From contig VXAA01001437.1 of the NCBI GenBank assembly GCA_013399115.1, positions 19,304-83,303 of the forward strand: a stretch of DNA of 64,000 nt. The letters run 5' to 3'. This document shows, piece by piece, positions 12,061-24,850 of the stretch. A program made the translations under genes and the position numbers. Numbering within the stretch: position 1 is the stretch's first letter; each line of letters opens with the position of its first letter. Under the pieces are notes generated by a model. It was given only the letters and a program-made list of their open reading frames with translations. It did not search any database and had not been told where the DNA came from. The stretch comes from Anseranas semipalmata (taxonomy: Eukaryota; Chordata; Aves; Anseriformes; Anseranatidae).

Positions 12061-13295
12061 GGTGGGGGAGAGTGCTTTGTAACTGTTTCTCCTGCCCTAG
12101 CAGTGAGTAGTTTACCCTTAGTTTTCATTTTGTCTCTTTTCAGAAGCCTTTGTAAGGGGAGAGGAGACTTTCCTCTCCTGCCAGTTAAAAACAAAATGTA
12201 CATAAGGGAAAAGCTTTCCCTGTAAAGGAAGTAGACCTACTTTCCTAGGGTGTTTGGAGAGTCTCCCAGGTGAACTTGTTGGAGTCCTAAGGATAAATCA
12301 ACACTTTTTTTTAAGAGGGAGGGGGTTGAAGTTAGAGTAGTCAGTGACAACTTAATGCTTGAGAGACCCTTACCAAAGTGCCTTGTGTGTAATGTGAACT
12401 GAGAAGGCAAGGAGTTGCTTTAGTCCTGGGCCTGCTTCATGCAGTCAAGCTCTTTACGCCCATAAGCAGCCACAGCGAAATACTTAATTTGCAGAGTAGG
12501 TCCTGCCCCTGGCCTACATGTTAGTATTTATGCTCAGAAAGGCCCAGAAAATATCAGAAACCTACCTGGTGGGATCTGCGTGTGACCCATTGAGGAATTA
12601 CTTATATCTGCTCACTCTATGTACTCCACGAACAACTGAGACAGGTATCTTCTTACCAGGTTAAGATAAGCTTGTAATCCACCAACGTAAGCTTTGTAGG
12701 AAGCATTAATGTGTGGCAGCTTTTCCCTTGAGGCCGTTGGTTACCTGGAACATGGAAAAACCAGCTGGGGCAAAGGGGAGGAGGTGTAGTGTTAGCAGTC
12801 CCTGGAGAGGCTGATGTTCAAAACAAGTGTGGAAATGCACAAAGCTGTGAACTAAAAGTGTCTTGCATATTCCAAAAGCATGGTGTGTGCTATTTCAAGC
12901 TGAGTTTGCTAGAACCAGTGCTTAGATATTTCAAGTGATTTGTAAGTGGCCAGTATCAGATTATTTAGATTCTAGGCAGGAGATAGAGGGAGGGGGTTGA
13001 AGAGCATCTGTACTAGCTTCCTATATAGGTACGTAGGTTCCTAATGCAGTCTTCCTCTGATCACTTAAGTGATGAGCTTGTGTTTCTCCAGTGACTATAT
13101 AGCATGTCTGAAGATGACTGTCCAGATATAGCTGTTGTGGGCACTTTGGTCTTGGTCATACTGGCGTCAGATAGGAGGGAGCAATATTGTCCTGTTTTGA
13201 GCAAGCTCACTCTTACCCTTGCTCTGATTTTGTTCACAAGTGACCCCTCAAATATATGGCTCTGTAGCATTATTATGTATTATTACAATTCATAT

Positions 13296-13315
13296 TATAT
13301 ATATATATATATATA
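13296..13315. repeat. (TA)10 microsatellite
   Basis: Twenty bases of uninterrupted TA dinucleotide follow an AT-rich run in intron 1. Confidence 0.9.
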
Positions 13316-15306
13316 GTGCTTTAGCTAAAGGAGTCAAAATGCTTTGAGGTGAGCAAGGTTGGCTATGCCCTTGGTCCTTTGAGAGCTCTTGGGAGAATCT
13401 TTTAGTGCATCCCAAGGCCTAGGAAAGAGATCTCTGAAAAGTATGACTACGGTATGTTTAATCTGACTAAGCTCTGAAAATGATGAAATGTTTGTGCAGT
13501 GCCTCCGGAAGATCTAGAGAATGGCATTTTAAAAAACAAAAGCATTTTATTGTCCAAGTGGTACCATTGATGTAGCAGTAACTACAGCTTGTATGCTAAG
13601 CAGTTTCTTTCTGAAATCTGACGCTAGCAGATTAAGTGCTGAAGTTGTGCGGTTTTCATGTCTTTGGCGGAGGCGAGGATTAATAGCAGGGAGGGTAGTC
13701 CACCACCTGAAAGGGTGATGGTGGTTGTAGTCATGTGAGTTCGGATTGTGGAAAGCAAAACTTTTGTCTCAAGTGACTGAAACCATTGACTTAAAAGAAA
13801 TGGTACCCTTAAGACTTGAGAAGACTTAAGACTTAAGAAATCAGTACAGGGCATTCATCAGTTAGGAGTGGGTCTGCAGAATGATCTACCAAAATTTGCA
13901 TACTGACATTTATGCCAAATCCAGAGCAGCCGCAGATACTCTCACAAGCTGATGAGATAAACATTCCACATCCAAAGTCATCTTGGAGATTATTTTAGAG
14001 AAAATAAGGAAATTGTTGGGTTTTTTTAGAAATGCAACTACAAACTTGCAGCTTTTGTTTTCTTCTGGTGAATTCTAAGTTGTTTATAAAATGGAGCATT
14101 GGGTTTGAAATTGGGTTGTTAGCTCTTCATTCACAAAAACCTGAGGGAAACTTTTGATGATGAAAACGCGAATGTTTGTGGTGTACGACTAAAATAGTTC
14201 AGACAGTCCTCAAGGATTTGTGCGTGTAGGAAGCATTTTTCTTGGCTTTGTGGACATCAGTGGCCTACTCCTGGATTGTGCTGCCCTTCTGTAGCGGCTT
14301 GCATGTCCATGGGAGGAGTTAAAGTGATGTTATATCAGCGGAGTCTCAGGGATGTGGAGAGAGGGGGGCTTGGGTGAGTGCTGGAGGAGGGTGCTGGGCA
14401 GCAGCTGGGGCTGCAGAGCAATGGAGGGGCCCCATTGCATGGTGGGGACCAGCTGGGGGGCATTTCTTGCTGGGGTGTGCAGGTGTGATGGGATTGCCCC
14501 CATGTGATCCCTAAGGCCAGGGAGAATGGGCAGAGTCCTACAAACTATCTGTCACAACAAAGGTGCGGGTATATCGGGGCAAAAGTAATTTGCAGGTGGC
14601 TGAAACTTTCTGGGATTGAGGGAGAGTGTAAATATAAGGCATTTTTAGGGTGAAGAGGGTAGTGTTACCCGTTAGCATATGCAGCTGTGGTGGTAGTTAA
14701 GCAAAGAGAACATGAATGGCCCTGATTTTATTTGTTATTATTTCTTCCTCATGAAATCACTGGAGGGTTGGGGTGTGTCTGGGGAGGATACAGAAGGCTT
14801 TTTGCACAATTGTTTTGGCAAGTAGCATTTCCTGGAGTAAAAGGGAAGATGCCATTGTCACTTGGCATGACAGTCACGCATGGTGCTTGGTGCTACCTGG
14901 CCCCAGCGCTCAGTGTGCCCTCCGGGGTCGGCTGGTGAGGCTGCTGGTATCTGAGACAGAAGAGCAGGTCGTTCATTGGATTTATTTTAGTTCTTTGCTA
15001 CATTGTGAAATGTGAAGGGCATTAATTTACTTGTGTGTAACTTATTCATACCTGCCGCCTTACATCTACCGAGTGCGTGAGATTTCCAGAGCTCTTGTCG
15101 TAATGCATCTCAGAGGGGTCTAACATAAGAATGACTCTGCGAGCATGGCTTCAGGAACACAAAACTCGTCGTTTCTCTTCTTGGACATTTCATCAAATTC
15201 CGTATTTGGAAGAAAAATGTAGTTCTGCTTTGCAGGTTATGGCATCATAAAGAAGTTCAGTGTATTTCTGTAGTCACGATGTTAAAGGCTGTTTTCTCTT
15301 TTTCAG

Positions 15307-15412
15307 AGGTGTTGTTAAAGTCGACATAAATCTGCAGAAGGTGGATATCGACCAGTGTTCGAGTGAGGGGTGGTTCTCGGGAACACACAGATGTCACCTC
15401 AACAACTCCGAG
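15307..15412 (+). CDS. GPR158: GPR158 coding exon 2
   Basis: This 106-base exon completes Arg291 and encodes residues 292-326: GVVKVDINLQKVDIDQCSSE then GWFSGTHRCHLNNSE. It ends GAG|GTACGT in phase 0, so exons 1 and 2 sum to exactly 326 codons. It differs from human GPR158 (as I recall it) at only a few positions: V/M, E/D and R/K. It holds the last strand of the glycine-sensing Cache domain, including D297, equivalent to the recalled human contact D307. It then leads into the Cys-containing stalk that connects to the seven-helix domain. An N-glycosylation sequon is present at NNS near the end. The acceptor has a strong pyrimidine tract. The unspliced frame would stop at a TAA three codons past the donor. 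Confidence 0.96.
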
Positions 15413-18400
15413 GTACGTTTGTAAGGAGCTGAGCTAAACTTCAAGAAGGAGTCTTTCCCTATGAATAATTTTCCGTAGTATAAATGCTACCTATTTTACA
15501 GACTTTAAATGTGGTTTATAGACTGAAAAAATCTTTGTCTTTCTGTGTGCAAGGTGTTATATGCATGAGTTTCGGGAATGCCTGCATTTTAGAAACAGTG
15601 GCATTAAATAAAGCAGAAGCTAAGTTATTGTGCAGAAATACAAGCTATAGGGACAAAGAATCAGTGAAATGATTCATGAAATTCTTTTGAGTCAAGCAAA
15701 AAGCATTATTTTACATTCAAAATTAAAATAGGCTTTTAATGTGAGTATCACTTTTGACTGGACAGCCTTGTAGAATGCAGGAAAAGTGGCTGAAATGCTG
15801 GTACTGTTTATTCAGAGAAGCTTGGTCTTTTGGAAGAATGATACAGAATAACAGAATTGGATGCCGTAATTCTTTTTTAATAGAAATGCCAACATTTTGA
15901 CAGAGCTGACTAAATGTTTCCGTTCAACTCCTTCCTGCTTCCCCTTGCTTCTGAAGGCCTGTGTCTGGCTCCGTCTGTCAGTGTATCATAGATCATTCAG
16001 CCTGGCAGATCATATGTGTTCAACGAAACTTTAAAACAAAATACATTCAATGACTCTTTTTTTCTGATTATTGCTTATAATGTTGTTTTCAAAGACGCCC
16101 ATTTGTTATCTGTGAGAGTAGGCTCCTTGTGTACTTTTGTACTTTCAGAAAGCACAATTAAAGCATAAAGTTGAAAGCTGCCTACCGGAAGTTAGGAGGT
16201 GTTCACCTAATTACTCATAAAATGACAATTTATCAAAACCAAATCTAAATTTAGGAAAAGAGTTGGTTTTGAGGGATTCATCTGCTAACATTTTTGAGCA
16301 AGAAAAACTCAGAATTGTTGTAAACATCTTTTCTGGTATTTTTCACTTAAAATTTTTTCTTAAAATATATACAAAATGAGAAATCAAGTATTCTTTGATA
16401 AATAAAGACTAAATTTAATTTAAATATTTCTGCAAATTGAATTTTTTTTTTGCTTTGTCAATTAGTTTTTGACTTCTGAATTCAAGGGGACACTTTTCAA
16501 TATTTCATGTTTCTTCCTAGAAGAAAATATTGTTCTGAGATCTGGTAAACCTTGCTTTTTTAATATATGCTAGTTATCCTGAATGTAATCATATTTTGAC
16601 AAGTGCTCCTCCTTTTCTTAATGTCTTATGAGTAGAAGTGTCAGCAGAGGGGTGGGATGGTAAGTTGCATTTCTTCCTGCAGCTAAGAAAAGGGGGTGGG
16701 GGAAATCTTATGAGAAGACCAAGAAAAACACATGCAAAAATAAAATGGGGATAATGAAGAAGGATCAATGGTGAGCCTTAATGCACCTCTGGACTGGTTC
16801 AAAGCCCACTGTTTGCAGTAGTGGGTATTGAATCATGCTCTGTATTAACATTAAGCGAAACACAATGAGTGAAACCATACTGGAGGTAATTCCAAAATCA
16901 TACTTCTCTTGCAAATCTAAGTCCTTAAGAGTGTGTCCAGGAAAGAAGAATGCAAAAAGCTACTTCCTCTGAAATAATTTGTTGGAGAAGGGGGGGAAAT
17001 ACATTTCCCCCTCTCTCCCCCTTTAATTCATGTTCATGGGAGTGAAAACTAGTTTTTATTTCACTGTAGAATTTGCTCTGATTAGGAGAAGGGTTTTCTT
17101 TCATGGATGACATTCAGTAAAATCTACCTTTCGTTTTATTATTGCACATAAGACAAGTGGAATGTAATTTAGGAAACTTCTTTCACACAAAATTTCATTT
17201 GCACTCAGACCTTCAGGGTCACAGAGTTTTCTATGATGTGCAAAAAAAAAAAAAGCTTAGTTGTTAGTGTCTTGGTGGGCAAGCTGGAAAATACTGCTGC
17301 TATGATTTGGTCTTTCAGTGTGTGAGGAGCTGAGGTGAAACTGAGGTGTGTGGCATGGACTGCTAAGGCAGAGGGTGCCTCCGCCAGCGATGAGCAAGGG
17401 CTGGGCTCTCTGCGTTCTGGGCTTCACTCTCCTGCTGCTGAGAGCATGGTGGGTGTTTCTCACCTGCCGGGGGAGAGAGTAACACTTCTTTTACCTACAA
17501 TGTGAAATGTACATTACAGATCAGTTCTTCATGCTGGGATTTTGGGCTGGTGTTACAAAGGATGTTTTATTTTCATACAGGAAATATGCATACTTTTGTT
17601 TTAGTAAGTTTGCTGCGGTGCTACAATCAATAAATGAGTTCCTGGGATGTCCCTTGCCAGCAGGGATTACTTTTCCTTATTGTGTCTGAAGAGGACGAGA
17701 CTCCTTGCCTAATAACGGTGACACTGGGGATGGGAAGTTGCTAGGAATAATCTATGGAGAATCTTTTTTTCCTCTGTGGTCACGACTTTAGGAGGGGACT
17801 CCTGTTCTTTCTATGCAAACAGATCCCATATGCTGCTTTTCACACTTCATTTAATTAGAATCTATGCTGTAGAATAAGGGTAAGTTACATAGCTGTGCAG
17901 TAATGCTTTCCATAGAGCTTGTCTTATAAATGCTAATGAAATGATGTTCCTCATCCTTTCTTTTATCATCTTGGAGGAAGATACAGAAATACCTGCTGAC
18001 ACTGAAATGCATTGTCCCAGATTACAAAGTCAGCCTCAAGCAGAGTAAGGAGCACAGATTTAAGTTTGTTAGACCCCGCTTCCTCTTTTTTAGTTTTGTT
18101 GAATGACTTGAGCATTCAGAGCTGCATTGTCTTTCCACAAACCCTTTGGTAAGCCTTTGCCTTAGTGAAGTTCCCATTTGTCTCTTAAAGTCTGTTTACT
18201 CACTGCCTGTACTGCTAGACCAGGTACCAGTGCCATTAAATCTAAGGCATAAAGCTCAATATTTCAGATATAAATCTGTTCTTCCCTAACACTACAAAAA
18301 TATAGCAAGTGACAGAGAAGAGAAAGGGGGTGACTTAGGGAATGGAGAAAAGAAGAAAACAACTTGCGGGTTACTAAAAGGTGTCTTTATTTTGCCTTAT

Positions 18401-19268
18401 ATTTCAGTTAGTTTTGTAGTGGCTAAAATTTAGATACATTTTCTTTTCTTTTTTTCATTCAGATAAATTTTCTTTCTGTGCTGTACTGAAGTGTTTCTTC
18501 TAAACAAAAATCAGTTGAGAGAGGAGAAGCTGCAATACAATGAATGTAAACATGTTGGGAGTTGAATAAACCAGTGGTGTTTATGTGCTGAGGCTAGAAC
18601 AACAACAACAAAAGAATGGATGGATCCAAACATCTACCAGAAAATAAAGATATTTTTGCTGAAAATACTGTATTGCCTTCATGTGATCTGGCACAGAATC
18701 ATTAGAAAATGATGCTAATTTGTGTGACACTGCGATTTGGCTTTGGGAGGTCTCAAATGTAACCCGATTGTCTGATGGAATAATTGTAGTGCTAGTCCTT
18801 GCTTGAAAGAAAAATAGTGTGTGGTTGGGGAATTGAAGATTATTATTACTCAAATACAGAAAATGCTTAGATGTCCTATTCCTCCTTTAACCACTATGTC
18901 CATAGGTTTAGGTGTTCCTCAGGACATGGAAGGTTGACTCTTACCTTGCTTTATGTATGGTGCGCTCAAATTGAATTCTAACAGCAAGCTCTGGGAACAG
19001 GGACTTGAAACCTTAGATTTCCCCACTTTTACATGGGCTACCTAGATCCCTAGTATGCAGTCATATTTCTTCCCGACTTGTTCTCTTTCGTGCCCATCCC
19101 AATTTCCTAGCAGCCTAGATAAACTGGGAGAAAACAGTCCCTTCAACCTCAGGATGACTGGACACTGCCCAATCTGATCAGGCAGGCAGTTAGGTGAGGC
19201 TTTGTGTGGTGAAACCAAACTGTAGAAGCGACAAAAGTCCACTTCAGTTGTTTTTGGCTGATATGGTT

Positions 19269-19289
19269 AAAAAAAAAAAAAAAAAAAAA
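19269..19289. repeat. A21 homopolymer
   Basis: Twenty-one consecutive A are followed by a short G-rich run. No LINE or SINE body is recognisable upstream. Confidence 0.9.
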
Positions 19290-22200
19290 GAGGGGGGTTA
19301 TGGCCAGGTGCTCTGTTCTTGCCTGGGGTAAGAAAGGACAACCCGTGGTGAAGCACAGAGCTACATTCTCCTTTCTGCCCTCTACCTTGACACCCAAACA
19401 GGGAATGGCTTTCCTGAAAAAATGCATGGGTAGTTTGGATTCTGTGGGGCTGCAGTGGATGAGGTGGGTAATATATGCAGGACTAGAAATAATCAAAATG
19501 AGTTGGGTAGAGAACAAAATGTTGCAGATAATTGTGAAATTAACAGGAAAAAAGATATTTTCCTAATAACAAATAGAAAGTGATTTCATTGTACAGGCAA
19601 GGCTGATAAGGAGGGTAAGAAAGCATGCATTTTTAGAGTTTGAAACATTTTAAGATTTTTTCTTTTAATATATTAGGTTATTTCCCCATACATGCTGGCA
19701 GCAACTGCTTGCACTTTTAGTAATGACTTTAGAGTCCTTGTCGAGACACTGACAATAGAATCAAGGCAGAGGAATGTCTGAAGAAATCAGCTGGCATAGC
19801 GCGTTGAGCTCGGCCAAACACTTCCAGCCAGCAGCATCAGTCTGTGAAAACTGCAGTGGCTTCCACACTGTTCCCCCATCCTTAACGAGGCTGCCAACAG
19901 CTTGCACTGTGAGCAGGCTCTGCTGACTTCTCCTTGGGTTTCAACAGTGTTCCACAAATGACAGTGTGCAAAAATTCTAGAGGGAACGAGAGAGGCAGAG
20001 TAAACAAAAAAGCTTCATTGCTGTCTGTGTATAGTGTGTGTATGTCTGTTTGTAGGAGGACGCATAGGCCTACTGTGTGTGTATTTATTCTGCACAAACA
20101 CAGAACCAGTTGAGGGAGGAAACATGAGAGCAATACAGTCATTTTTTTTCCTGTTTAGCAGGCCAAAACATTGGTGACCATTGCACTTTATTGTAGTGTA
20201 CATAGTGTTACAGGCAACCAACAAAAAAGAGTGGGGAAGGTTGTGGGGGGTGTTAAAAATAGAAGTGTAGTGGGGACTGTCTCCCCACTGAGGTGGGAGA
20301 AAGGAAAAACAACAGTGCTTTCCAGCTTTTCCAAGCAGATGCTTTCCAATGCCCTTGTCAAACTGTGAAAAGGCCGCTTAATGCATGTACTCCATGGGAG
20401 GGGAAGCATGACGAGAGGTTAGCATCCGAAGTCATAACCCAGTAGGTCATATCCAGTATCACTGATTTTGCTTACTACTTGCATGTGTTTTCTGTCCTGT
20501 TTGTTAGGAAAAATGCAGTCAGAATGAGAAGACTGTGAAAAACAAGCTGTATGTTGCTGATACAATCTTACAGTGAACAGGGTTTACAGGATATAGTTAA
20601 CTTTTAATTTGGAAGTAATCATCATCCTTGGAGCTATAGATTGCATTCAAGATACAGCACAAGTACCCAAACCAGTGTAGAGAGCATACGTGAGGTGATA
20701 TTTCCCCTTAGAAGAAAACAACATCTTTAGTGGTAGAATAAAATTACTAAATACTACATCAAATCCTGGGCTAATGGGGTAATCTAAGATAGGAGGAGGA
20801 GCAGCTCAGTTTAGTACACAGATAAAGGAAAAAATAGCCAGCAATTTCTGCTTTTACAAGCAGAAAGGAGCATCTGTTGTGTCAGACTGATGGCTGCTCA
20901 TACAACTCGGTGTATTTGAAGAGCATGCAGTAGACACAAAGAGCATTTAGGATGCTGTCTTAAAAATAACTTTGCATCATGTGCATTCATGGGAAAAGTC
21001 CCTTCATGACAGTATACCACATCTAATCTGGTAGTCCTCCAGCCACCATTACATTAAATAAGTTAGAGGTTTGTCAGAGCTTTTGGTGATAAACAAGGTG
21101 CTATGAAAACCAACTTTCAATATAAAGAGCAGCCAGGTTGCTTAGCTACAGCTATCTTTGCCTTCTCAGAAGAAAATCTTAAATGACTCTGTTTTGCAGG
21201 AGTTAGTCTTGGTTTTCAGTGTTTTCCTCTAAAGAAGAAAACCTTTGTATCATTTCCTTTCATCTTAGTTAGCAATATTAACGAGCATTTAAATTCATCC
21301 CAGACAGTTCTATTTGTTGAGGTTTTCCTTTCCCCCAGATTGGAAACTAAAAAACTATAGATGACTGAGCGATGCTGTCCGACAAAAATTAAAATAGCCT
21401 AGATGTATCTGGGTTTTGCTGCAGTTGATAGGCGATCATTGCATGGCACCAACTACTGGTAGTTCTTTCAGATCTGTTGCTACAGCTTTCAGATTTTTCT
21501 CTGCTGGACATAACATCATTAAATTGGCCAGCACTGATTAGCTGAACTGGCGATGCAATCCTTGCAGGATAAGGTGTGCTGTTTTTAAAAGTAAAGTAAA
21601 AAGAAGTTACCCTTGCTGGATTTACAGAACCTTGACATGTCCTTGTAGAGGTCTGGGCCGTGTATGCTTATTTCATTTCATGTAGATATAGGAATCAAGT
21701 GATCCTTACACCTTCCTTCTGGGGAAGGAGCAGTAGCACTGTGTCTTTGTCTTCAGACTCTTGTTTTCTTACTGCTCTTCATGTGATTTTTTTTTTTCCT
21801 CCTTAAAGTAAAATGATTGAACTTTGTGGGGGGAGGGAGGGGAGAGGCAAACAGAAACCCTATAGGAGTGGGCACTTGTGTGAGGTTAGGTGGCTTAAGG
21901 GATTGGGGACAGGAGTGTTTCCTGCCGCCTTCCGAATTACAGATTTCAGCTCTGTTTTTGCAGATGTGCTTTTAAGAGAGAATCTGAGAGTGTGTGGAAA
22001 AGCCCACGTAACAGCTGTAGATGGTGGGGGAATAAGTTTTCCCCTTGTGTTTGGGAAGGAAAGAAGAGGTAATGGGCCCAGATACCTAGTTAGCTGGTGG
22101 GATGTAGACAAAACATGCTTGGTAGGAGCAAATGGGAAGTCACAGAGGGAGGATGGGCACAGGAAATAGCTCTTCCTTGGAGAGAGACTAAGAAGAAACT

Positions 22201-24304
22201 GACTTTCTGTGGCTGGGGCAAGAAACTGCACGGCAAGGTCTATCCATGGCCACAGAAAACCTTACGGCAAGGTGTGCAAATTATTCTCTCCAGTTTGGAT
22301 TCTGCAGAAAGGTACGCCGAGCGTGTGAGCTGAAAGGGAGTCATGATGTTCTCCAGCCAAGGCCCAGTCTGGGTTATCTTCAGAGTGGGATTTTGGGGTG
22401 TGTGACGGCATGCATCTACCCCACGATTTAGATGCCTCCAGGATAAGTAAGCATCCCGATGTATTTTTGTAAATCTGTTTCTGATAGCATTCTGGTCAAA
22501 AATGAACAAACTATCCTACCTCCTCTTAGCTAAACACTCTACTGCTGCATTTCTTATCGTTGCAAAGGATGCCAGCTTCATGTGAACCATGCAGACTGTT
22601 CCTGGGTTGGATACTTAGCTGTTTGCTTGCTCAGGCAATACACTGTAGAAGGCGTTTTGTTTGTGAAAATACAAAAATTCTGCTTGTGCAAGTATTCTAC
22701 AGTGAATTATTTTTATTGGGAAAAAAACAAGGGCTTGAGAGAGTATATAATGCTCTGACTAAACCAGTAGAAAAAGATTGTCTGCCTTATCTTAACGTTT
22801 TTATTAAATGTAGCAACTGTTTCTCTGCTTTTTTTTATATTTCATGATACCTGCACAAGAGACAAGTTTAATTTAGCCTTGAGGAGAAAGTTCATTCCTT
22901 TTTTTTCTATCACAAATTAAAATTAGATTGAAAACATATTAAAGATCCCAAGATGAAAAACTAAAGAGAATAGCTGCTGAATCTTCATATTCAAAGCCAT
23001 AGCAATAGCTTTAGTGGAAACTCATTTAGTTTTATTTTTGGAGCACAGTTTTATAGCAGTGGATATTCAAATACCATCACTTCTGTTGGTGACTTCTGGT
23101 AGAAGGTGGGTGTTTTTTCCTCAGTGTCTTTTTGCAAATGAAGAACTGTTTTTTTTTGTCTATGCTTTTGTTTAAGATACCAGTAATTCATATGATTTGT
23201 TCTTCTTTGCATTTTCCAGTACTGCAAACTGATGGCTATCAGGTTGTCCATTCACTGATCGAGGGCTAATCTAGAAATTTCACACAGTCTTTGCTAACCT
23301 ACTTAATATCTTTTTTTGGTGCCTCTTTGTTGCTTTGTCACCTTATCTTGTTTCAGATCATGAATGTATTAAGCACCAACCCTAACATGGGAATGCAGAG
23401 TGTTTGATTTTTAATCTTGATCTTTTTGAATATTTGTTTTCTTTTCTTGTTCTGGCTAGTTTATAATCTATTACTGAGCTTCCATCTTATTCCTGCCTTT
23501 CTGTCTCATTCATTTCCTGTAAGAGTTTTACTCTTCTTTCTTCAGTAAATTAGTAAAAGAAAAAACAAAACACACTTCTCCCCAACATCTTATGCATATA
23601 AACTGTTGAAGATAAGACATTTGCTGTCTTTGTTTCTTCCTTTGCTCAGAAAAGATAGTGAGGAAAAGTAGATTTTACTGTAGAGACAAATGAGACAATC
23701 TTGTGTTTGTAATACTGCAGTTTTCTGTTCGTAGCAGGATTAGAATTCCTCTGTGGTTAAGCTTAGTCCCTAGATTTACCACAACTATTGTTCACAGGGA
23801 AATCAATTTCTATTTACTTGCATAAAATAGATAGTAGGGTTTGCTTACGGAGTTCTGGTCTGTCAGAGTATAGTAGTTGCTCCTCCCCCCCCAATTCCAT
23901 CTAATCATTGTTAATTTTTTCATCTTCCAAATATGGTTATCTGGGAAAAAAAGTAATATTCACGTAGTGGTATAACTCTGCGTTCTAATTTAGGTGACGT
24001 GAGTCCTGTAACTTTCATCCAAAACAGTCATGCTCTTACTCCTACATTTGAAAATAAAGCTAACTAGGTTAGCCTGACCTAAGAAGCAAACTGAGCTTTC
24101 TCTATAGCTGAGAAATTGAGTTAGTGGCAACTTATTCAAATACTTCTTGTTTGTGTGTATATATGTATTCATTTACATCTGTGTATATGTGCATATGTAT
24201 GCACATCATATGCACGTACGTGTATGCCTATCTATACATATATAAGGAATGTGAGTGATTGTTGTTTGCACATAGGTGTTCTGCTAGAACTGTTCTGTGC
24301 TGAG

Positions 24305-24850
24305 ATGTTACAGAGGCCTGGGAGATGCTGCTACTTGTCTAGCATCTAGCCCCATGCACCAGTACAGGCTGTGGGGGCCAAACGGCTGGAAAGCAGCTCT
24401 GCAGAAAAAGCCCAAGAGGTCCTGGTGGACACCGAGTTGACCATGAGCCAGCAATGTGTGCTTGTGGCGAAGAAAGTCAACAGCTTCCTGGCCTGCATTA
24501 TGGGGTGTTGCCTGCAGGTGGAGGAGGGTGATCCTTCCCACTTACTCAGCACTGATGAGGCCACACCTGGAGTGCTGGGTCCAGTTCTGGGATCCCCAGC
24601 AGAAGAGAGACGTGGACATGCTGGACCACAGAGGGGCCACAGAGATGACTGAGGGCTTGGAGCATGTGTTGTGTGAGGAGAGATGGAGAGGGCATCTCAT
24701 CCATGTATGTGAATGTCTGATGGAAAGGTGTCGAGGAGATGGAGCCAGACTCCTCTCATTAGCATTCAATGATAGGACAAGAGGCAACAGGCACAGCTGA
24801 AACAAAGAAAACTTTTTTTTCTTTTTTTTACACCATGAGAAAGTCATGTT
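24305..24850 (+). mobile_element. CR1 LINE 3' fragment (C-terminal reverse transcriptase)
   Basis: The segment matches the end of CR1 ORF2 and the adjoining 3' UTR in the + orientation. In one frame [19 protein letters not shown] (from about 24444) corresponds to the conserved MSRQCALAAQKANRILGCI region. After a frameshift, [20 protein letters not shown] (from about 24531) and QKRDVDML correspond to [20 protein letters not shown] and YKRDVELL. GLEHVLCEERWRG corresponds to GLEHLSYEERLREL. The UTR portion 'GATAGGACAAGAGGCAACAG' (near 24771) is also typical. Frame changes and in-frame damage show it is dead. The normal 3' terminal ATTCTATG-type tail is not seen, so the copy is also 3'-truncated or eroded. 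Confidence 0.85.

Larger units (their letters stand above)
1107..15306 (+). other. GPR158: GPR158 intron 1 (14.2 kb)
   Basis: The intron is bounded by a GTAGGA donor at 1107 and a pyrimidine-rich TTTTCTCTTTTTCAG acceptor ending at 15306. Spliced together, the phase-2 codon AG|A gives Arg291 and the frame continues. It contains an old CR1 (-) at about 4950-5320, a short ancient repeat at about 6965-7050, an LTR and a CR1 fragment at about 11257-12060, and a TA microsatellite at 13296-13315. The stretches 1107-4930, 5330-6960, 7060-11250 and 12070-15300 are AT-rich, with stop codons in all frames at short intervals, and I see no further exon or RNA gene. A G-rich patch lies at about 14350-14470. 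A single N at 9379 follows a run of eight C. Confidence 0.9.

Noticed and set aside
11854..12225. 123-codon open frame as a host gene
   Set aside because: Its first half is CR1 ORF2 sequence and the rest is non-repeat readthrough.
14343..14470. G-rich patch as a G-quadruplex
   Set aside because: G runs are numerous but loops between sets of four are too long for a confident quadruplex call. The GGGGGGAGGGAGGGG run near 21828 likewise has only three clean runs.
21813..22231. Overlapping 118- and 123-codon frames on opposite strands
   Set aside because: Neither translation resembles a known family, no splice or promoter context supports them, and mutual overlap is typical of chance.
24371..24800. 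Open frames of 93 and 114 codons near 24.5 kb as genes
   Set aside because: Both are frame-shifted parts of a decayed CR1 reverse transcriptase.
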